From the NCBI GenBank assembly GCA_002084535.1, contig NBLI01000004.1, positions 1 through 24,671 on the forward strand: DNA of 24,671 nucleotides, read 5' to 3'. Both the position numbers and the translations under genes were made by a program. The notes beneath the pieces were generated by a model. The model did not search any database and was not told the DNA's origin. It was given only the letters and a program-made list of their open reading frames with translations. Positions within the stretch are counted from its first letter, which is position 1. Each line of letters starts with the position of its first letter. Of this stretch, positions 8,316-16,879 are shown in pieces. The DNA comes from Candidatus Zhuqueibacterota bacterium 4572_119. Lineage in GTDB: Bacteria > Zhuqueibacterota > Zhuqueibacteria > Thermofontimicrobiales > Thermofontimicrobiaceae.

Positions 8316-8366
8316 ATTAGCATCTCTTTTTTAATTTATATTTCTAATGTTTACAAGATATAACTC

Positions 8367-8705
8367 TCAATCTTCTTTTCCTAATCCTAAAATCGTCTTA
8401 ATAATCATAATCTTATCTTCTGACAATCCTGTCAATTCATCTAAGGATAAAAATCCTTCCTTGATAAGACGTGCGAAAACTCCTAATAAAACAGAATACC
8501 TGTAATTATATTTCTGATCAATCTCTTTTCTTTTTTCTGTTAAATAACTATGCAATTGCCAAATATTCTTTGGCTCTTTATAATTCTGCACTTGTCTGAT
8601 TACTTCTGTTCGGATAGAATCCATCTCTTTTTTGTAAGCTTTATTATAGGCTTTTCTGGCAATTACCCGCTCACTTTGTGACCATTTTAGATTGTGCATA
8701 TTCAT
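8367..8705 (-). CDS. Fluorescence recovery protein (FRP)-like protein
   Basis: 112 residues, close to the ~106-110 of cyanobacterial FRP, the protein that resets the orange carotenoid protein (OCP). It aligns with FRP by eye over its whole length: KWSQSE near the N-terminus, AYNKAYKKEMD, then W49-Q-L-H52 in place of the FRP W-R-L-H-D motif, R59-K-E-I-D, YNYRYSVLLGVFARLIKEGFLSLDEL and a closing GLSEDKIMII. The residues matching Trp50, His53 and Arg60 of Synechocystis FRP are kept, while Asp54 is Ser53. It should be an all-helical dimer. FRP-like proteins exist in some non-photosynthetic bacteria with unknown function. No OCP is visible here. It is the first gene of a likely transcript into purF (51-bp gap) and has a good promoter at 8814-8842. 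Confidence 0.82.
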   Translation of the reverse strand: MNMHNLKWSQSERVIARKAYNKAYKKEMDSIRTEVIRQVQNYKEPKNIWQLHSYLTEKRKEIDQKYNYRYSVLLGVFARLIKEGFLSLDELTGLSEDKIMIIKTILGLGKED

Positions 8706-9092
8706 CTTTTTTTTCTTTCCCGAATCATCAAAAAATTAAGGCGCCGGATTAGAAAATTTAACCAGTGATATGCTAATCGATACAAATAAGAATCAAAACT
8801 TTATTCACCCCTTAAGATACTAATTTTTTCAATATTTGTCAAACAAACAATAACAAATTTGAATCTTTTTTTGAAATGAACTGAAATTTGTCTCTGAATT
8901 TTTTAAACTATTGTACAAAATGTGATAGTTCAAAAGTGGCAACTGTTAAGCGGGTTGGAGCATGAAAGGTAAATTACGATTAAATGATTTTTTCTAAATG
9001 ACAGCAAATATTTTTATTGAGTTTTGGACTTCTCAGTTCCGCGTAATTCGCGCAATTTGCGGTTTTAACAATACGTCCTTAAATATTCTCCG
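8706..9092. other. 387-bp intergenic region between GDPD and the FRP-like gene
   Basis: AT-rich and without a credible reading frame. It holds the promoter of the FRP-like gene (8814-8842). Near 9038-9063 there is a compositionally distinct stretch (CCGCGTAATTCGCGCAATT) that resembles a dispersed repeat type seen in other genomes, but no second copy is visible here. I see no terminator hairpin after the GDPD gene. Confidence 0.5.
8814..8842 (-). promoter_or_regulatory. Sigma70-type promoter for the FRP-like gene
   Basis: On the minus strand a perfect -35 box TTGACA (8837-8842) is followed by a 17-bp spacer and a -10 box TATCTT (8814-8819, 4 of 6 consensus). Transcription would start near 8807, giving a leader of about 100 nt before the ATG at 8705. 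Confidence 0.6.
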
Positions 9093-10061
9093 CTATTTCA
9101 AAGCAAAAAATTCCCCCACTACTTCAATATAATCCGTCACAATCCCGTCCACTGGCGAACCTGCAAACTTTTTTGCTTCTTCTTTAGAATCAATCATCAA
9201 ATAAAACTTCGCGTCAGCTTCATGCACTTTGTTAAGAAAACGATACGGATAGCCCCAGATGAGTTTTGTATATTTTGGCGGCATTCCCATTACATACCCC
9301 CTGCTTTCTTCAGGAAATCCGCTCAAGCCAAATGTTATTAAATATTTCATAAACCACTTTTTCATCTGTTTCCGGTTGCAGAAAAGGCGTTTGATCTGTG
9401 GGATTTCGTTTTTAATGTATTGATAGTTTTTTTCCCTTCCCCAGTAGTAGAATAATTCCTGCTGCTTTTCCGGCAGGCTTTTTAATATTTCGGCTAACAA
9501 TTTCGCGGTTTTTATTGAGCCGTCTTTTTGATCGATAAAAAATTTCCGGTCAGGAAATTGAATTAAAACCTCGATCAAAGTTGGCATTTTCCCAACTCCC
9601 TTCCCCCTGAACGGATAGGTCTTTCCATCATCATGGGTATAGCCGTAGCCAACATCCAGCGTCTTTAAATAATCGAGAGGGAAGTCGCTCACTTTTCCGC
9701 TGCCTTCTGTGCGGCAGTCCAGCATCCAGTTATGGAAAAGAACAATTTGGTCATCGCTCGTACGGTTGATGTCTATTTCCACGATTGTCGCTCCCATAGC
9801 AAAAGCAGCCTCGATTGATTCAATTGTGTTTTCAAGATATTCATGGGTTGGTTCATAAATTCGGGTGGCAGTGCAGGTGCTATGCCAATTCATGTTTTCT
9901 TTGGTGTAGTTCTGATGAACTCCCCGGTGGGCGACAATTTCGAAATTTTCATCTTTTTGAATATTTTCCGGGAAACCACTGTAGAAATATTGAAAGAGAA
10001 TAAAAAGGAGAAACAATGCTGCTATGATCAAAACAATCTTTTTAAGCATTGAGCTACCCAT
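9093..10061 (-). CDS. Membrane-anchored glycerophosphodiester phosphodiesterase
   Basis: 322 residues. Hydrolyses glycerophosphodiesters to glycerol-3-phosphate and an alcohol. One N-terminal membrane segment (about 8-27) is followed by the GDPD barrel: VAHRGVHQ (His45), YLENTIESIEAAFAMGA, VEIDI, LFHNWMLDCRTEG (second catalytic His), LKTLDVGYGYT, RGKGVGKMPTLIEVL and FFIDQKDG. The extended TCTATRIYEPTHEYLENT segment belongs to a GDPD subfamily that carries extra residues after the HRG motif. The catalytic domain would face the periplasm if the anchor is an uncleaved signal. Start choice is uncertain: a second Met at residue 5 fits equally well, as neither has a strong ribosome site. It stands alone between two gaps. 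Confidence 0.9.
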   Translation of the reverse strand: MGSSMLKKIVLIIAALFLLFILFQYFYSGFPENIQKDENFEIVAHRGVHQNYTKENMNWHSTCTATRIYEPTHEYLENTIESIEAAFAMGATIVEIDINRTSDDQIVLFHNWMLDCRTEGSGKVSDFPLDYLKTLDVGYGYTHDDGKTYPFRGKGVGKMPTLIEVLIQFPDRKFFIDQKDGSIKTAKLLAEILKSLPEKQQELFYYWGREKNYQYIKNEIPQIKRLFCNRKQMKKWFMKYLITFGLSGFPEESRGYVMGMPPKYTKLIWGYPYRFLNKVHEADAKFYLMIDSKEEAKKFAGSPVDGIVTDYIEVVGEFFALK

Positions 10062-10147
10062 TTGGATGTTTTTTTATGCAGCTCTTTTTTGTCTGAAAAA
10101 CGAGCTAAATAGTCCAACTTTGGCATGCAATATGAGCAAACAGAATT

Positions 10148-10540
10148 TTAATCCGATACAAGCGCAATACCAGCAGCGGTTCCTAAAATATCAGCTATTA
10201 GGTCTTTCCAGCTAAAAGCGTTGCCGGGTTTTACACCGTCCCGGATTTCTTTCGCCAATCCTAATGACAGGGAGATGCTCACTCCCCCATACTTTGAACT
10301 CAAATTTGAATTTTTATTTATCTCTCTGAAATAATAATATCCCGCGGTTGATAAAAAAGCACTGGTCAAAAAATGGTGTGCCTTGTCCCTGCCAAACCAT
10401 GAATCGGAAATTGTAAATTTAAGCTTCTGAAATTGTAACGGTTCCGAATGTGCTTTTTTGATTACCAGCGACTGGGCTGGATAGGCTTCTGTAAATGCCA
10501 GCAATGTTAAAAACAAAATAATTATTAACCTGTATTTCAA
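10148..10540 (-). CDS. YfiM/DUF2279-like exported protein
   Basis: 130 residues. The first ~22 residues form a signal peptide (MKYRLIIILFLTLLAFTEAYPAQ, with AYPA as the cleavage zone). The body has the pattern WFGRDKAHHFLTSAFLSTAGYYYFRE, then ISLSLGLAKEIRDG, then FSWKDLIADILGTAAGI. This D-K-x-x-H-F, A-K-E-x-x-D and D-L-x-A-N/D-x-x-G layout is that of the YfiM/DUF2279 family of putative envelope proteins, whose function is not known. The conserved charged residues in hydrophobic helices suggest a membrane-embedded site. Its ATG overlaps the stop of the upstream HD-domain gene (ATGA), so the two are co-translated. Confidence 0.75.
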   Translation of the reverse strand: MKYRLIIILFLTLLAFTEAYPAQSLVIKKAHSEPLQFQKLKFTISDSWFGRDKAHHFLTSAFLSTAGYYYFREINKNSNLSSKYGGVSISLSLGLAKEIRDGVKPGNAFSWKDLIADILGTAAGIALVSD

Positions 10541-11082
10541 AGCCCCAATTCCTTATCAATTTTTTGCATTGCTTTTAAAGAAACATCGAGGAATTCCTCC
10601 AGCTTCATACCAAAATCTTCACAAGTTTGTATTTGCTCACGATTGGCGCCCGCGGCAAAACGCTTCTCTTTATAGCGCCGCAAAATGAAAGGCACATCCA
10701 CGGATTTTAATTTTTTATCCGGATGCATTAAAGCGGCAGCCACAATTAAACCGGTCACTGGGTCAGCAGCATAAATTGCTTTTCCAATGAGTTTATTTCG
10801 CGGTGCTTTATCATTGTGGCATTTGATGGCTTCGATGATATCAGGATCAAGCTCGTATTCTTTGAGTATTTCTTCAGTAACAAGGGTGTGCCGATCCGGA
10901 TCGTTGGCGGTTTCCTCATAATCCAGGTCATGCAGCAAACCCGCCAATCCCCATTTATTTACATCTTCCTTAAAATGTTCCGCCAGCCCAATCATTACGG
11001 CTTCAACCGCCAAAACGTGTTTGAATAAATTCTTATTGGAAAATTTCGACTTTGCCAATTCATAAGCTTGCTTTCGTTCCAT
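10537..11082 (-). CDS. HD-domain phosphohydrolase-like protein
   Basis: 181 residues, soluble. HD-domain metal ligands are visible: His21 in the KHVLAVEAVM helix, the HD pair in LAGLLHDLDYEE, and a later histidine in RHTLVTEEIL or IKCHNDKAPRN. This is the small HDIG-type arrangement often annotated as 'HD domain-containing protein' or hydrolase; the substrate is not known. The C-terminal part (RRYKEKRFAAGANREQIQTCEDFGM) is typical of this subgroup. AGAGG sits 5 nt before the ATG. It begins 12 bp after the symporter gene and overlaps the DUF2279-like gene, so symporter, HD protein and DUF2279 protein probably form one operon. Confidence 0.85.
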   Translation of the reverse strand: MERKQAYELAKSKFSNKNLFKHVLAVEAVMIGLAEHFKEDVNKWGLAGLLHDLDYEETANDPDRHTLVTEEILKEYELDPDIIEAIKCHNDKAPRNKLIGKAIYAADPVTGLIVAAALMHPDKKLKSVDVPFILRRYKEKRFAAGANREQIQTCEDFGMKLEEFLDVSLKAMQKIDKELGL

Positions 11083-11094
11083 AGCAACCTCTTT

Positions 11095-12657
11095 TTAAAA
11101 ATAATTCCCTGTCCAGGCAATATAAGAAAGAATGAAAAATATCGCCACCGGACAAATAAACCGGATTAAAAAAGCCCAGACTGTTTTATAATAAAAAACA
11201 TTGCCTTCACGCTCTATTTCTTTTTCAACCGCGCTTTTGCCCCACTTGTAACCAGCGAAAATCGCGATAAAAAACGCTCCTATTGAAAGGGAGTAATTGC
11301 CAAAAACAGCGTTCATCATATCCAGAAAACCAAAATTCTCTGATACGAACTGACTAAAAAATTTAGTTCCGCCAAAGGAAAGAGCCGACGGCACGCCGAC
11401 GATAAAAGTTATGGCGCCCATCGAGATAACAGCCTTTTTTCTCGACCATTTATGCTCATCAACAAAATACGCCACAGGAACTTCCAGCAGTGAAATTGTG
11501 GATGTTAAAGCGGCAACAGTGAGCAGAATAAATATCCCTGCACCGAAAATCATTCCTCCCGGGATTTTCGCGAAAATCGAAGGTAATACAACAAACACCA
11601 GCCCGGCGCCACCAGCAGGATCCATGCCCATGGCAAACAGCGCTGGGAACATAACCAGCCCGGCTAATATGGCGATGATTGTATCAAAAAAAGCCACGAA
11701 CGCGGCGGAAGTAACGAGATTGTCTTTTTTGGAAATATAACTGCCATAAGTGATCATCGTACCCATTCCCAGGCTAAGGGAAAACAGCGCCTGGCCTAAC
11801 GCCCGCGCGAAAGTTGTAAATCCCACCTTGCTGAAATCCGGCTTCAGGTAAAAGGCGAGTCCTTTTTCAGCGCCTGCCAAAGTTACTGATCGAATCGCCA
11901 GTAGAATTAGCAGGACTAATAACATGGGCATCAAAATTTTTGACCAGCGTTCGATTCCTGAAGAGACTCCTCCCATGACCACTAATGAAGTAACTATGAT
12001 AAAAATCAACAAATAAAGAACAGGCAGATATGCGTTACCAGTAAAATCAGAGAATATTTTCCCGGTATGAAGCTGGCTGATTTTCTTCTCCTGATATGCC
12101 GGAAAATCTTCTGACTGCACAAAATTACTAATTACTGAATCAATCTCGCTTTCGCTAAAATCAGTTATTGTTGAATCATTGACTATCTCGTTTTCAGTAA
12201 TAACCGCGACCCGATTTGCCGAGTCAGCAATAAAATCCTGCCACAGCTCATTTCCTTCTTCGGGAGTATAATTTATATAATTCGGATTAGTAACTGATTT
12301 TATCGAATACTGCAGTGTCCACCCGGCAATCACACCATAAAAAGATAGGATACAAATACCGGTTATAACACCAAGCCCGCCGACAGCCTTCCACCAGCTT
12401 CGAGGAAAAAGAGTTTTGAAAGCTCCAACCGGATTTTTTTGGGTTTTTCGTCCGATTGAGAGCTCGGCAATCATCACGGGCAAGCCGATTAAAATGACAA
12501 ACAAAATATAAATTACAACAAAAGCAGCTCCACCGTTTTCACCGGCAACATAAGGAAATCTCCAGATGTTTCCCAGCCCAATCGCGGATCCGGCAGCTGC
12601 CAGTATAAAGCCAAGCTTTGAGCCCCATTTGCCTCGTGAACTGTCTAATTTTGACAC
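11095..12657 (-). CDS. Sodium-dependent transporter, NSS/SNF family
   Basis: 520 residues with about 12 membrane helices. The N-terminal signature is unmistakable: RGKWGSKLGFILAAAGSAIGLGNIWRFPY, then NGGAAFVVIYILFV and GLPVMIAELSIGRK. Family members (LeuT, TnaT, MhsT) import amino acids or similar solutes with Na+. Residues 122-210 form an unusually long acidic loop between helices 3 and 4 on the outside. The substrate cannot be read from sequence. Translation starts at a GTG with AGGAGG 5 nt upstream. The HD-domain gene follows after 12 bp. Confidence 0.95.
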   Translation of the reverse strand: MSKLDSSRGKWGSKLGFILAAAGSAIGLGNIWRFPYVAGENGGAAFVVIYILFVILIGLPVMIAELSIGRKTQKNPVGAFKTLFPRSWWKAVGGLGVITGICILSFYGVIAGWTLQYSIKSVTNPNYINYTPEEGNELWQDFIADSANRVAVITENEIVNDSTITDFSESEIDSVISNFVQSEDFPAYQEKKISQLHTGKIFSDFTGNAYLPVLYLLIFIIVTSLVVMGGVSSGIERWSKILMPMLLVLLILLAIRSVTLAGAEKGLAFYLKPDFSKVGFTTFARALGQALFSLSLGMGTMITYGSYISKKDNLVTSAAFVAFFDTIIAILAGLVMFPALFAMGMDPAGGAGLVFVVLPSIFAKIPGGMIFGAGIFILLTVAALTSTISLLEVPVAYFVDEHKWSRKKAVISMGAITFIVGVPSALSFGGTKFFSQFVSENFGFLDMMNAVFGNYSLSIGAFFIAIFAGYKWGKSAVEKEIEREGNVFYYKTVWAFLIRFICPVAIFFILSYIAWTGNYF

Positions 12658-12733
12658 GAACGCCTCCTGATTTGTGATACGAAAAATATCAATTGAAAAG
12701 CTTGTTTTCTGTTTTGGATTGTTGCCTCACAGA

Positions 12734-13804
12734 CTATATACTTTTAGTAAAAATGGTTTGAGATGGAAACGCGAATTCCAATTTATTCTCATTAAATTGT
12801 TTCAATATTTCCATATTAACTTCCGTTTGCGTATCAAGTATCCCCGCGCCCTTTTTTATATAATAAATGAAAAGAACGTTCAACGCGAAATCACCGAACT
12901 GATTAAAGCCAACCAGTGGATCGCCTTCAATGTTCTCATTTTTTTCCGCGATGTCTCGCAAAATTTTCATTGCCAATTCTATTTCAGTTACGCCCATATC
13001 GTATGTCAAACCAAGATTTAATGAGACTTTTCTTTTTGGTTCTGATGACACATTTTCTGTGGGTGTGCCGGTAAAGATCTTGTTTGGAATCGTAACCATT
13101 CGACCTTCCAGCGTAACCAGCCTTGTGCTGCGTATGCCAATTTCTTTGATCGTTCCGTCAAATCCATTGATTTTCACCCTGTCGTTTAACTTGAACGGTT
13201 TATCAGCAAAAACAGTAAATCCACCGAAGAGATTCGCCACAGTATCCTGTGCCGCCAACGCGAAAACCAATCCACCAATACCTAAACCGGCGAGCAGCGC
13301 CGCGACATCATAACCAGCGTTGTTCAGCCCCACAATAATAGCGACCACCCAAATTACTAATTTTATACCCTTCCTGACAATCGGCAGCACCTGATCATCG
13401 AGGTCGGTCTTGCTTTTCTCAGCGATAGGTACTACATAATTCTCAACTAACGAATCAAAAAGCCGCGTCAGCAACCAGCCGATATTTATGAAAATAAGAA
13501 TGTAATATATTTTCGTGACCCAAATTTCAAAACCTTCGCTTAAAGCCAATGTTTTAAGACCATACCAAATCCCCGCGATAATAATGGCGAAAACAACAGG
13601 CTCTTCTACCATATCCAGAATGATATTGTCCAATTTTGTTTTTGTGGATGCTGTAAACTTTGAAACGACATTTTTAAGAAACCAATAAAGAACTTTACCA
13701 AGAATCACCGCAGCAACTATTATCAATAACGCGACTAACCAGTCCCCAACGGTATTCCCGTAAAATGTTTTCGTAAAAAACCCTCCCTGCATACTTTTCT
13801 CCAT
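12734..13804 (-). CDS. MscS-family mechanosensitive ion channel
   Basis: 356 residues. About four to five N-terminal membrane helices lead to the pore helix and beta domain: ALLAGLGIGGLVFALAAQDTVANLFGG (TM3 with its Gly/Ala packing pattern), FTVFADKPFKLNDRVKI, GTIKEIGIRSTRLVTLEGRMVTIPNKIF and the C-terminal alpha/beta vestibule. These channels release solutes on hypo-osmotic shock. Start choice: the ATG at 13804 has no clear ribosome site, while the in-frame ATG at 13792 has GGAG 6 nt upstream, so the protein may be four residues shorter. The gene stands apart from its neighbours (76 bp and 181 bp gaps). Confidence 0.93.
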   Translation of the reverse strand: MEKSMQGGFFTKTFYGNTVGDWLVALLIIVAAVILGKVLYWFLKNVVSKFTASTKTKLDNIILDMVEEPVVFAIIIAGIWYGLKTLALSEGFEIWVTKIYYILIFINIGWLLTRLFDSLVENYVVPIAEKSKTDLDDQVLPIVRKGIKLVIWVVAIIVGLNNAGYDVAALLAGLGIGGLVFALAAQDTVANLFGGFTVFADKPFKLNDRVKINGFDGTIKEIGIRSTRLVTLEGRMVTIPNKIFTGTPTENVSSEPKRKVSLNLGLTYDMGVTEIELAMKILRDIAEKNENIEGDPLVGFNQFGDFALNVLFIYYIKKGAGILDTQTEVNMEILKQFNENKLEFAFPSQTIFTKSI

Positions 13805-13985
13805 TTTAATAATTCATTACTAATTTTTCTAAAAACTACCCAATAACTAAAAATCTGGCTTTGTGTCAACTCAACATTGAAGACTGTTTTATAACAATCC
13901 GCAAAAAAAATTCACAAAGCCATCGATAAAACGCACGATTAATTATTTAGAAAAAACCAATCGTTTCTATTTTTTTCCTCGCTCG

Positions 13986-14498
13986 TTAAAAACAAAAACA
14001 CAGAGTAAACTTTATTCCAACATCATTTTCAGTAAAAAGCGGGCTAATCTCCATCATGGATAAATCCGGGCTTTCATCAAAGTCGCTCAAATGCGCGTCA
14101 ACGAAAGCATCGGTGATACTAAACAAAGTAATCCCGACCAGCCACCAGACTGAGAGATTTCTGTTATTAAGATAATAATTTCGCTCCCAATCGGTCTGAC
14201 TTTTGACCAGCATTTGATTCAAATAAATCGAGTTCGCCAACAATCCGCCCTGCGCGCAAAACATCACCAATGATTTGAATTTTTTATCATTATACCATTG
14301 CCCCCAGCCCGGGATAAAAAGCGACCTCAGCATGGCAGCCGTGGGAGATTTTGTTTGTAAGCTAACAGTATCTTTCGCGACGACCGCCCCTAAATTGCCC
14401 TGAGTTAGGCTATCCTGGAGTGCTACCTGGGCAGAAATATCCGCGGCGAATAAAAAGGCTGCAAATAAACAAATAAAAATTAAATAGATTTTTTCCAT
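13986..14498 (-). CDS. DUF5683 family membrane protein
   Basis: 170 residues with a signal peptide (MEKIYLIFICLFAAFLFAADISAQ), a linker, then SPTAAMLRSLFIPGWGQWYNDK. This P-G-x-G-Q-x-Y-N motif is the mark of DUF5683, a family common in Bacteroidetes and relatives. Two further hydrophobic segments follow (about 90-105 and 132-148), with VWWLVGITLFSITDAFVDAHL carrying a conserved D-A-x-V-D-A. The function is unknown. The gene starts directly at the stop codon of the HD-GYP gene with no spacer, implying coupled translation. Confidence 0.8.
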   Translation of the reverse strand: MEKIYLIFICLFAAFLFAADISAQVALQDSLTQGNLGAVVAKDTVSLQTKSPTAAMLRSLFIPGWGQWYNDKKFKSLVMFCAQGGLLANSIYLNQMLVKSQTDWERNYYLNNRNLSVWWLVGITLFSITDAFVDAHLSDFDESPDLSMMEISPLFTENDVGIKFTLCFCF

Positions 14499-15863
14499 TT
14501 ATACACTAGCCATTTTATATTTTTTCTCATAGTCACCTTTGAGCCCGTTCAGGTAATCCCGGTAATAATACTTATAAAACAGGTCAAGAACCTTTTTCCC
14601 TTCCAGGTATTCGGACTGGTCCCTGATAATATCCATCAACTGCTGAATATCGTATAAACGCAAAAATTGCAAATCCTCTTGCACGAGCTTGTCGCTGTGA
14701 TCAACTTCCTCCTTGACCAATATTTGGATCAACCTGTCAAGCTTGATCTTTTTAAAAGCATTAAAAAGGTCCCTGTCCAAATGAGTCCCCAAATTGCTCT
14801 CAATACTATTAACTACATTTTCGAATTCCATGCGATCCCGATATGGTCTTCTCGAAGTCATCGCGTCGAAAACATCAACAATACTAAGTATCTTCGCTTC
14901 AAAAGGAATCTCATCTTCTGTCAAACCTTCTGGATAACCTGTTCCGTTCAGCTTCTCGTGATGCGCGCCCGCGATTTCCGGCAGTTCGCTAAAGTCCCTG
15001 CTAAAATTTATTTTTTCTAAAATACTTTTTGTAATTGCTGGATGCTCCTGAATTTTGCAGTATTCCTCAATGGTCAAACTCCCCTTTTTATAAAGAACAT
15101 CTCCCCGGATAGCGATTTTACCATAATCATGCAGCAGCGCCGCGTATCGTAAAAGCTCTCTTCGCTTCTGTGGCAAATTAATAATTTCAGCGATTTCCAA
15201 AGAGTACTCAGCGATTCTTTTTGAGTGTCCTGCTGTTAGGGTATCCCTGGCGTCTATCGTGCTGGCCAAAGTCTCTACAAAACTTTCCAGTGTCTTTTTT
15301 TGCTCTTCATAGAGTTGAGCATTTTCCAACTGTGTCGAAGCAATGGTTGAGATTACATCTAACAATCCTTCATCTTCTTTGGTAAACGAATTATCATATT
15401 TGTTTAAAACCTGAAAAACACCAATGATCTCGTTCAATCTGTTTCTCATGGGGAATGTTAACATATTCCGCGTATGATAACCGGTTTCCTTGTCGATTTC
15501 CGGGTTGAACCTCGGATCAGCGTAAGCGTCCGGAATGTTTAAAACATCACCCGTTGTAACAACATGACCCGCAATCCCTAAATGAACCGGAAAACGAATA
15601 TTTTTTTCGCCATGAGCAACTTTTGACCAGAGCTCTTTCTTATCTTCATCAACTAAAAAAACGGTGCAACGGTCAGCTTTTAAAGCCCTTTTCACTTCAT
15701 CCATAATGGTAATTAAAAGATTGTCGAGCTCTAATTCTTTTGAAATATTGCGCGTAACATTTAGCAGCGTGGTTAATCGCTGATGTTCTTCCTTATAAAA
15801 ATTTAGTTTCTTTTCAAAGACCTGCCTGGGATCCAACACCTCACCCTTGTGTTCCATTTTCAT
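14499..15863 (-). CDS. GAF and HD-GYP domain protein, putative cyclic-di-GMP phosphodiesterase
   Basis: 454 residues from the ATG at 15863, chosen for GGGAGGA 4 nt upstream; the frame stays open to a GTG at 15935 without such a site. An N-terminal coiled linker precedes a GAF domain (about 30-190: ADRCTVFLVDEDKKELWS, GIAGHVVTTGD, FNPEIDKETGYHTRN, IGVFQVLNK). An HD-GYP domain follows (about 200-380): AGHSKRIAEYS, LLHDYGKIAI, HHEKLNGTGYPEGL, DVFDAMTSRRPYR. All metal ligands and the GYP motif are present, so hydrolysis of a cyclic dinucleotide is likely. The last ~70 residues are helical and unassigned. There is no membrane segment, so it is cytosolic. The GAF ligand is unknown. Confidence 0.9.
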   Translation of the reverse strand: MKMEHKGEVLDPRQVFEKKLNFYKEEHQRLTTLLNVTRNISKELELDNLLITIMDEVKRALKADRCTVFLVDEDKKELWSKVAHGEKNIRFPVHLGIAGHVVTTGDVLNIPDAYADPRFNPEIDKETGYHTRNMLTFPMRNRLNEIIGVFQVLNKYDNSFTKEDEGLLDVISTIASTQLENAQLYEEQKKTLESFVETLASTIDARDTLTAGHSKRIAEYSLEIAEIINLPQKRRELLRYAALLHDYGKIAIRGDVLYKKGSLTIEEYCKIQEHPAITKSILEKINFSRDFSELPEIAGAHHEKLNGTGYPEGLTEDEIPFEAKILSIVDVFDAMTSRRPYRDRMEFENVVNSIESNLGTHLDRDLFNAFKKIKLDRLIQILVKEEVDHSDKLVQEDLQFLRLYDIQQLMDIIRDQSEYLEGKKVLDLFYKYYYRDYLNGLKGDYEKKYKMASV

Positions 15864-15984
15864 TAATTCCTCCCGCAACGCCCCCTGTTTTCTCGTAATA
15901 ACAATTTTCCTGTTCAAACCTCCGTAATTTAACACATTATTTGTTCATCCCAAAAATAAAAAAAATAACATTGTAAAAAATCTA

Positions 15985-16173
15985 CTACTTCTTTTCGTCA
16001 ATCTCTTCAAACTCAACATCTTCCACATCTGATTTTGACAAATCCAGCGGATCATGTTTGTTTGGATTGCCCCTGATTTCCGTTTGTTTTTGTGAAGGAC
16101 TCATAATGCTTTTAATTACTTTGCTCGCCAAATAGGCTATTATTAAAAAAAACACTAATCTAAAAAATGACAT
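15985..16173 (-). CDS. Small single-pass membrane protein of unknown function
   Basis: 62 residues. The ATG at 16173 is preferred over an in-frame ATG at 16185 because GAGGAAG lies 3-4 nt upstream of it. One hydrophobic helix (SFFRLVFFLIIAYLASKVI) is followed by a short basic stretch and a strongly acidic tail (DLSKSDVEDVEFEEIDEKK). The layout resembles small membrane proteins of the DUF4834 type found in Bacteroidetes, but I do not recognise it with certainty. It sits between the deoxynucleoside kinase (67 bp upstream) and the HD-GYP gene, same strand, and may share their transcript. Confidence 0.6.
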   Translation of the reverse strand: MSFFRLVFFLIIAYLASKVIKSIMSPSQKQTEIRGNPNKHDPLDLSKSDVEDVEFEEIDEKK

Positions 16174-16240
16174 TTTCTTCCTCATTTCTATTTATAAAAT
16201 CTGATGAAGCTGGCTAATTTTTTTTATCTTAATCAGATTA

Positions 16241-16879
16241 CTATGAATGATATTCATAAATTCCATCATTTTTCTTTAAAATCAAATCTAAAATTGTATT
16301 AAAATCTTCGGTTTTATTAACAAAATCCATTTTAGTAGAATTTATTATCAATAGTGGTGTGTCTTTATAATGGCTAAAAAATTTATTATAAACCCGGTTT
16401 AATTCTTCGATATAGTCTTCGCGCATTTCCCTTTCAAACGGGCGATCTCGTTTTTTAATATTTTCCATGAGCCTTTCAGGTGTAGATTTGAGATAAATAA
16501 CCAGATCCGGCTTTGGCACATCTCTTTCCATTAGACTGATAATTTTTTCATATAAAAACAACTCACGTTCATCCAGGTTAAGATAGGCGAAAATTTTGTC
16601 TTTCGCGAAAATATAATCCGCTACCATCATATTAAAAAACAGCTCCCGCTGTGGGATGTCCTGTTGCTGCCGATAACGGCTTAGCAAAAAAAACATCTGC
16701 ACCTGGAACGCGTATCTTTTGGGATCCTTGTAAAAATCTGCCAGAAAAGGATTTTCCTCAACCTCTTCATAAACACCGCGCCCCTTAAAATGTTCCACCA
16801 GTTTTGTAGTCAGCGTTGTTTTGCCAACGCCAATCACACCTTCGATAGCAATATATTCCAACTTGTTTTTTTCGCTCAT
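16241..16879 (-). CDS. Deoxynucleoside kinase (deoxyadenosine/deoxycytidine kinase family)
   Basis: 212 residues. The start at 16879 overlaps the folK stop by 4 bp (ATGA); the upstream extension is just folK in another frame. Motifs: P-loop IEGVIGVGKTTLTTKL; FLADFYKDP and FQVQMFFLLSRYRQQQ (substrate-site helix); VADYIFAKDKIFAYLNL; DLVIYLKSTPERLMENIKKRDRPFE (lid with the K-R-D-R arginines); and HYKDTPLLIINS. The family salvages deoxynucleosides by phosphorylation with ATP. The pairing with folK is a frequent arrangement in FCB bacteria. Base specificity cannot be read from sequence. Confidence 0.9.
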   Translation of the reverse strand: MSEKNKLEYIAIEGVIGVGKTTLTTKLVEHFKGRGVYEEVEENPFLADFYKDPKRYAFQVQMFFLLSRYRQQQDIPQRELFFNMMVADYIFAKDKIFAYLNLDERELFLYEKIISLMERDVPKPDLVIYLKSTPERLMENIKKRDRPFEREMREDYIEELNRVYNKFFSHYKDTPLLIINSTKMDFVNKTEDFNTILDLILKKNDGIYEYHS

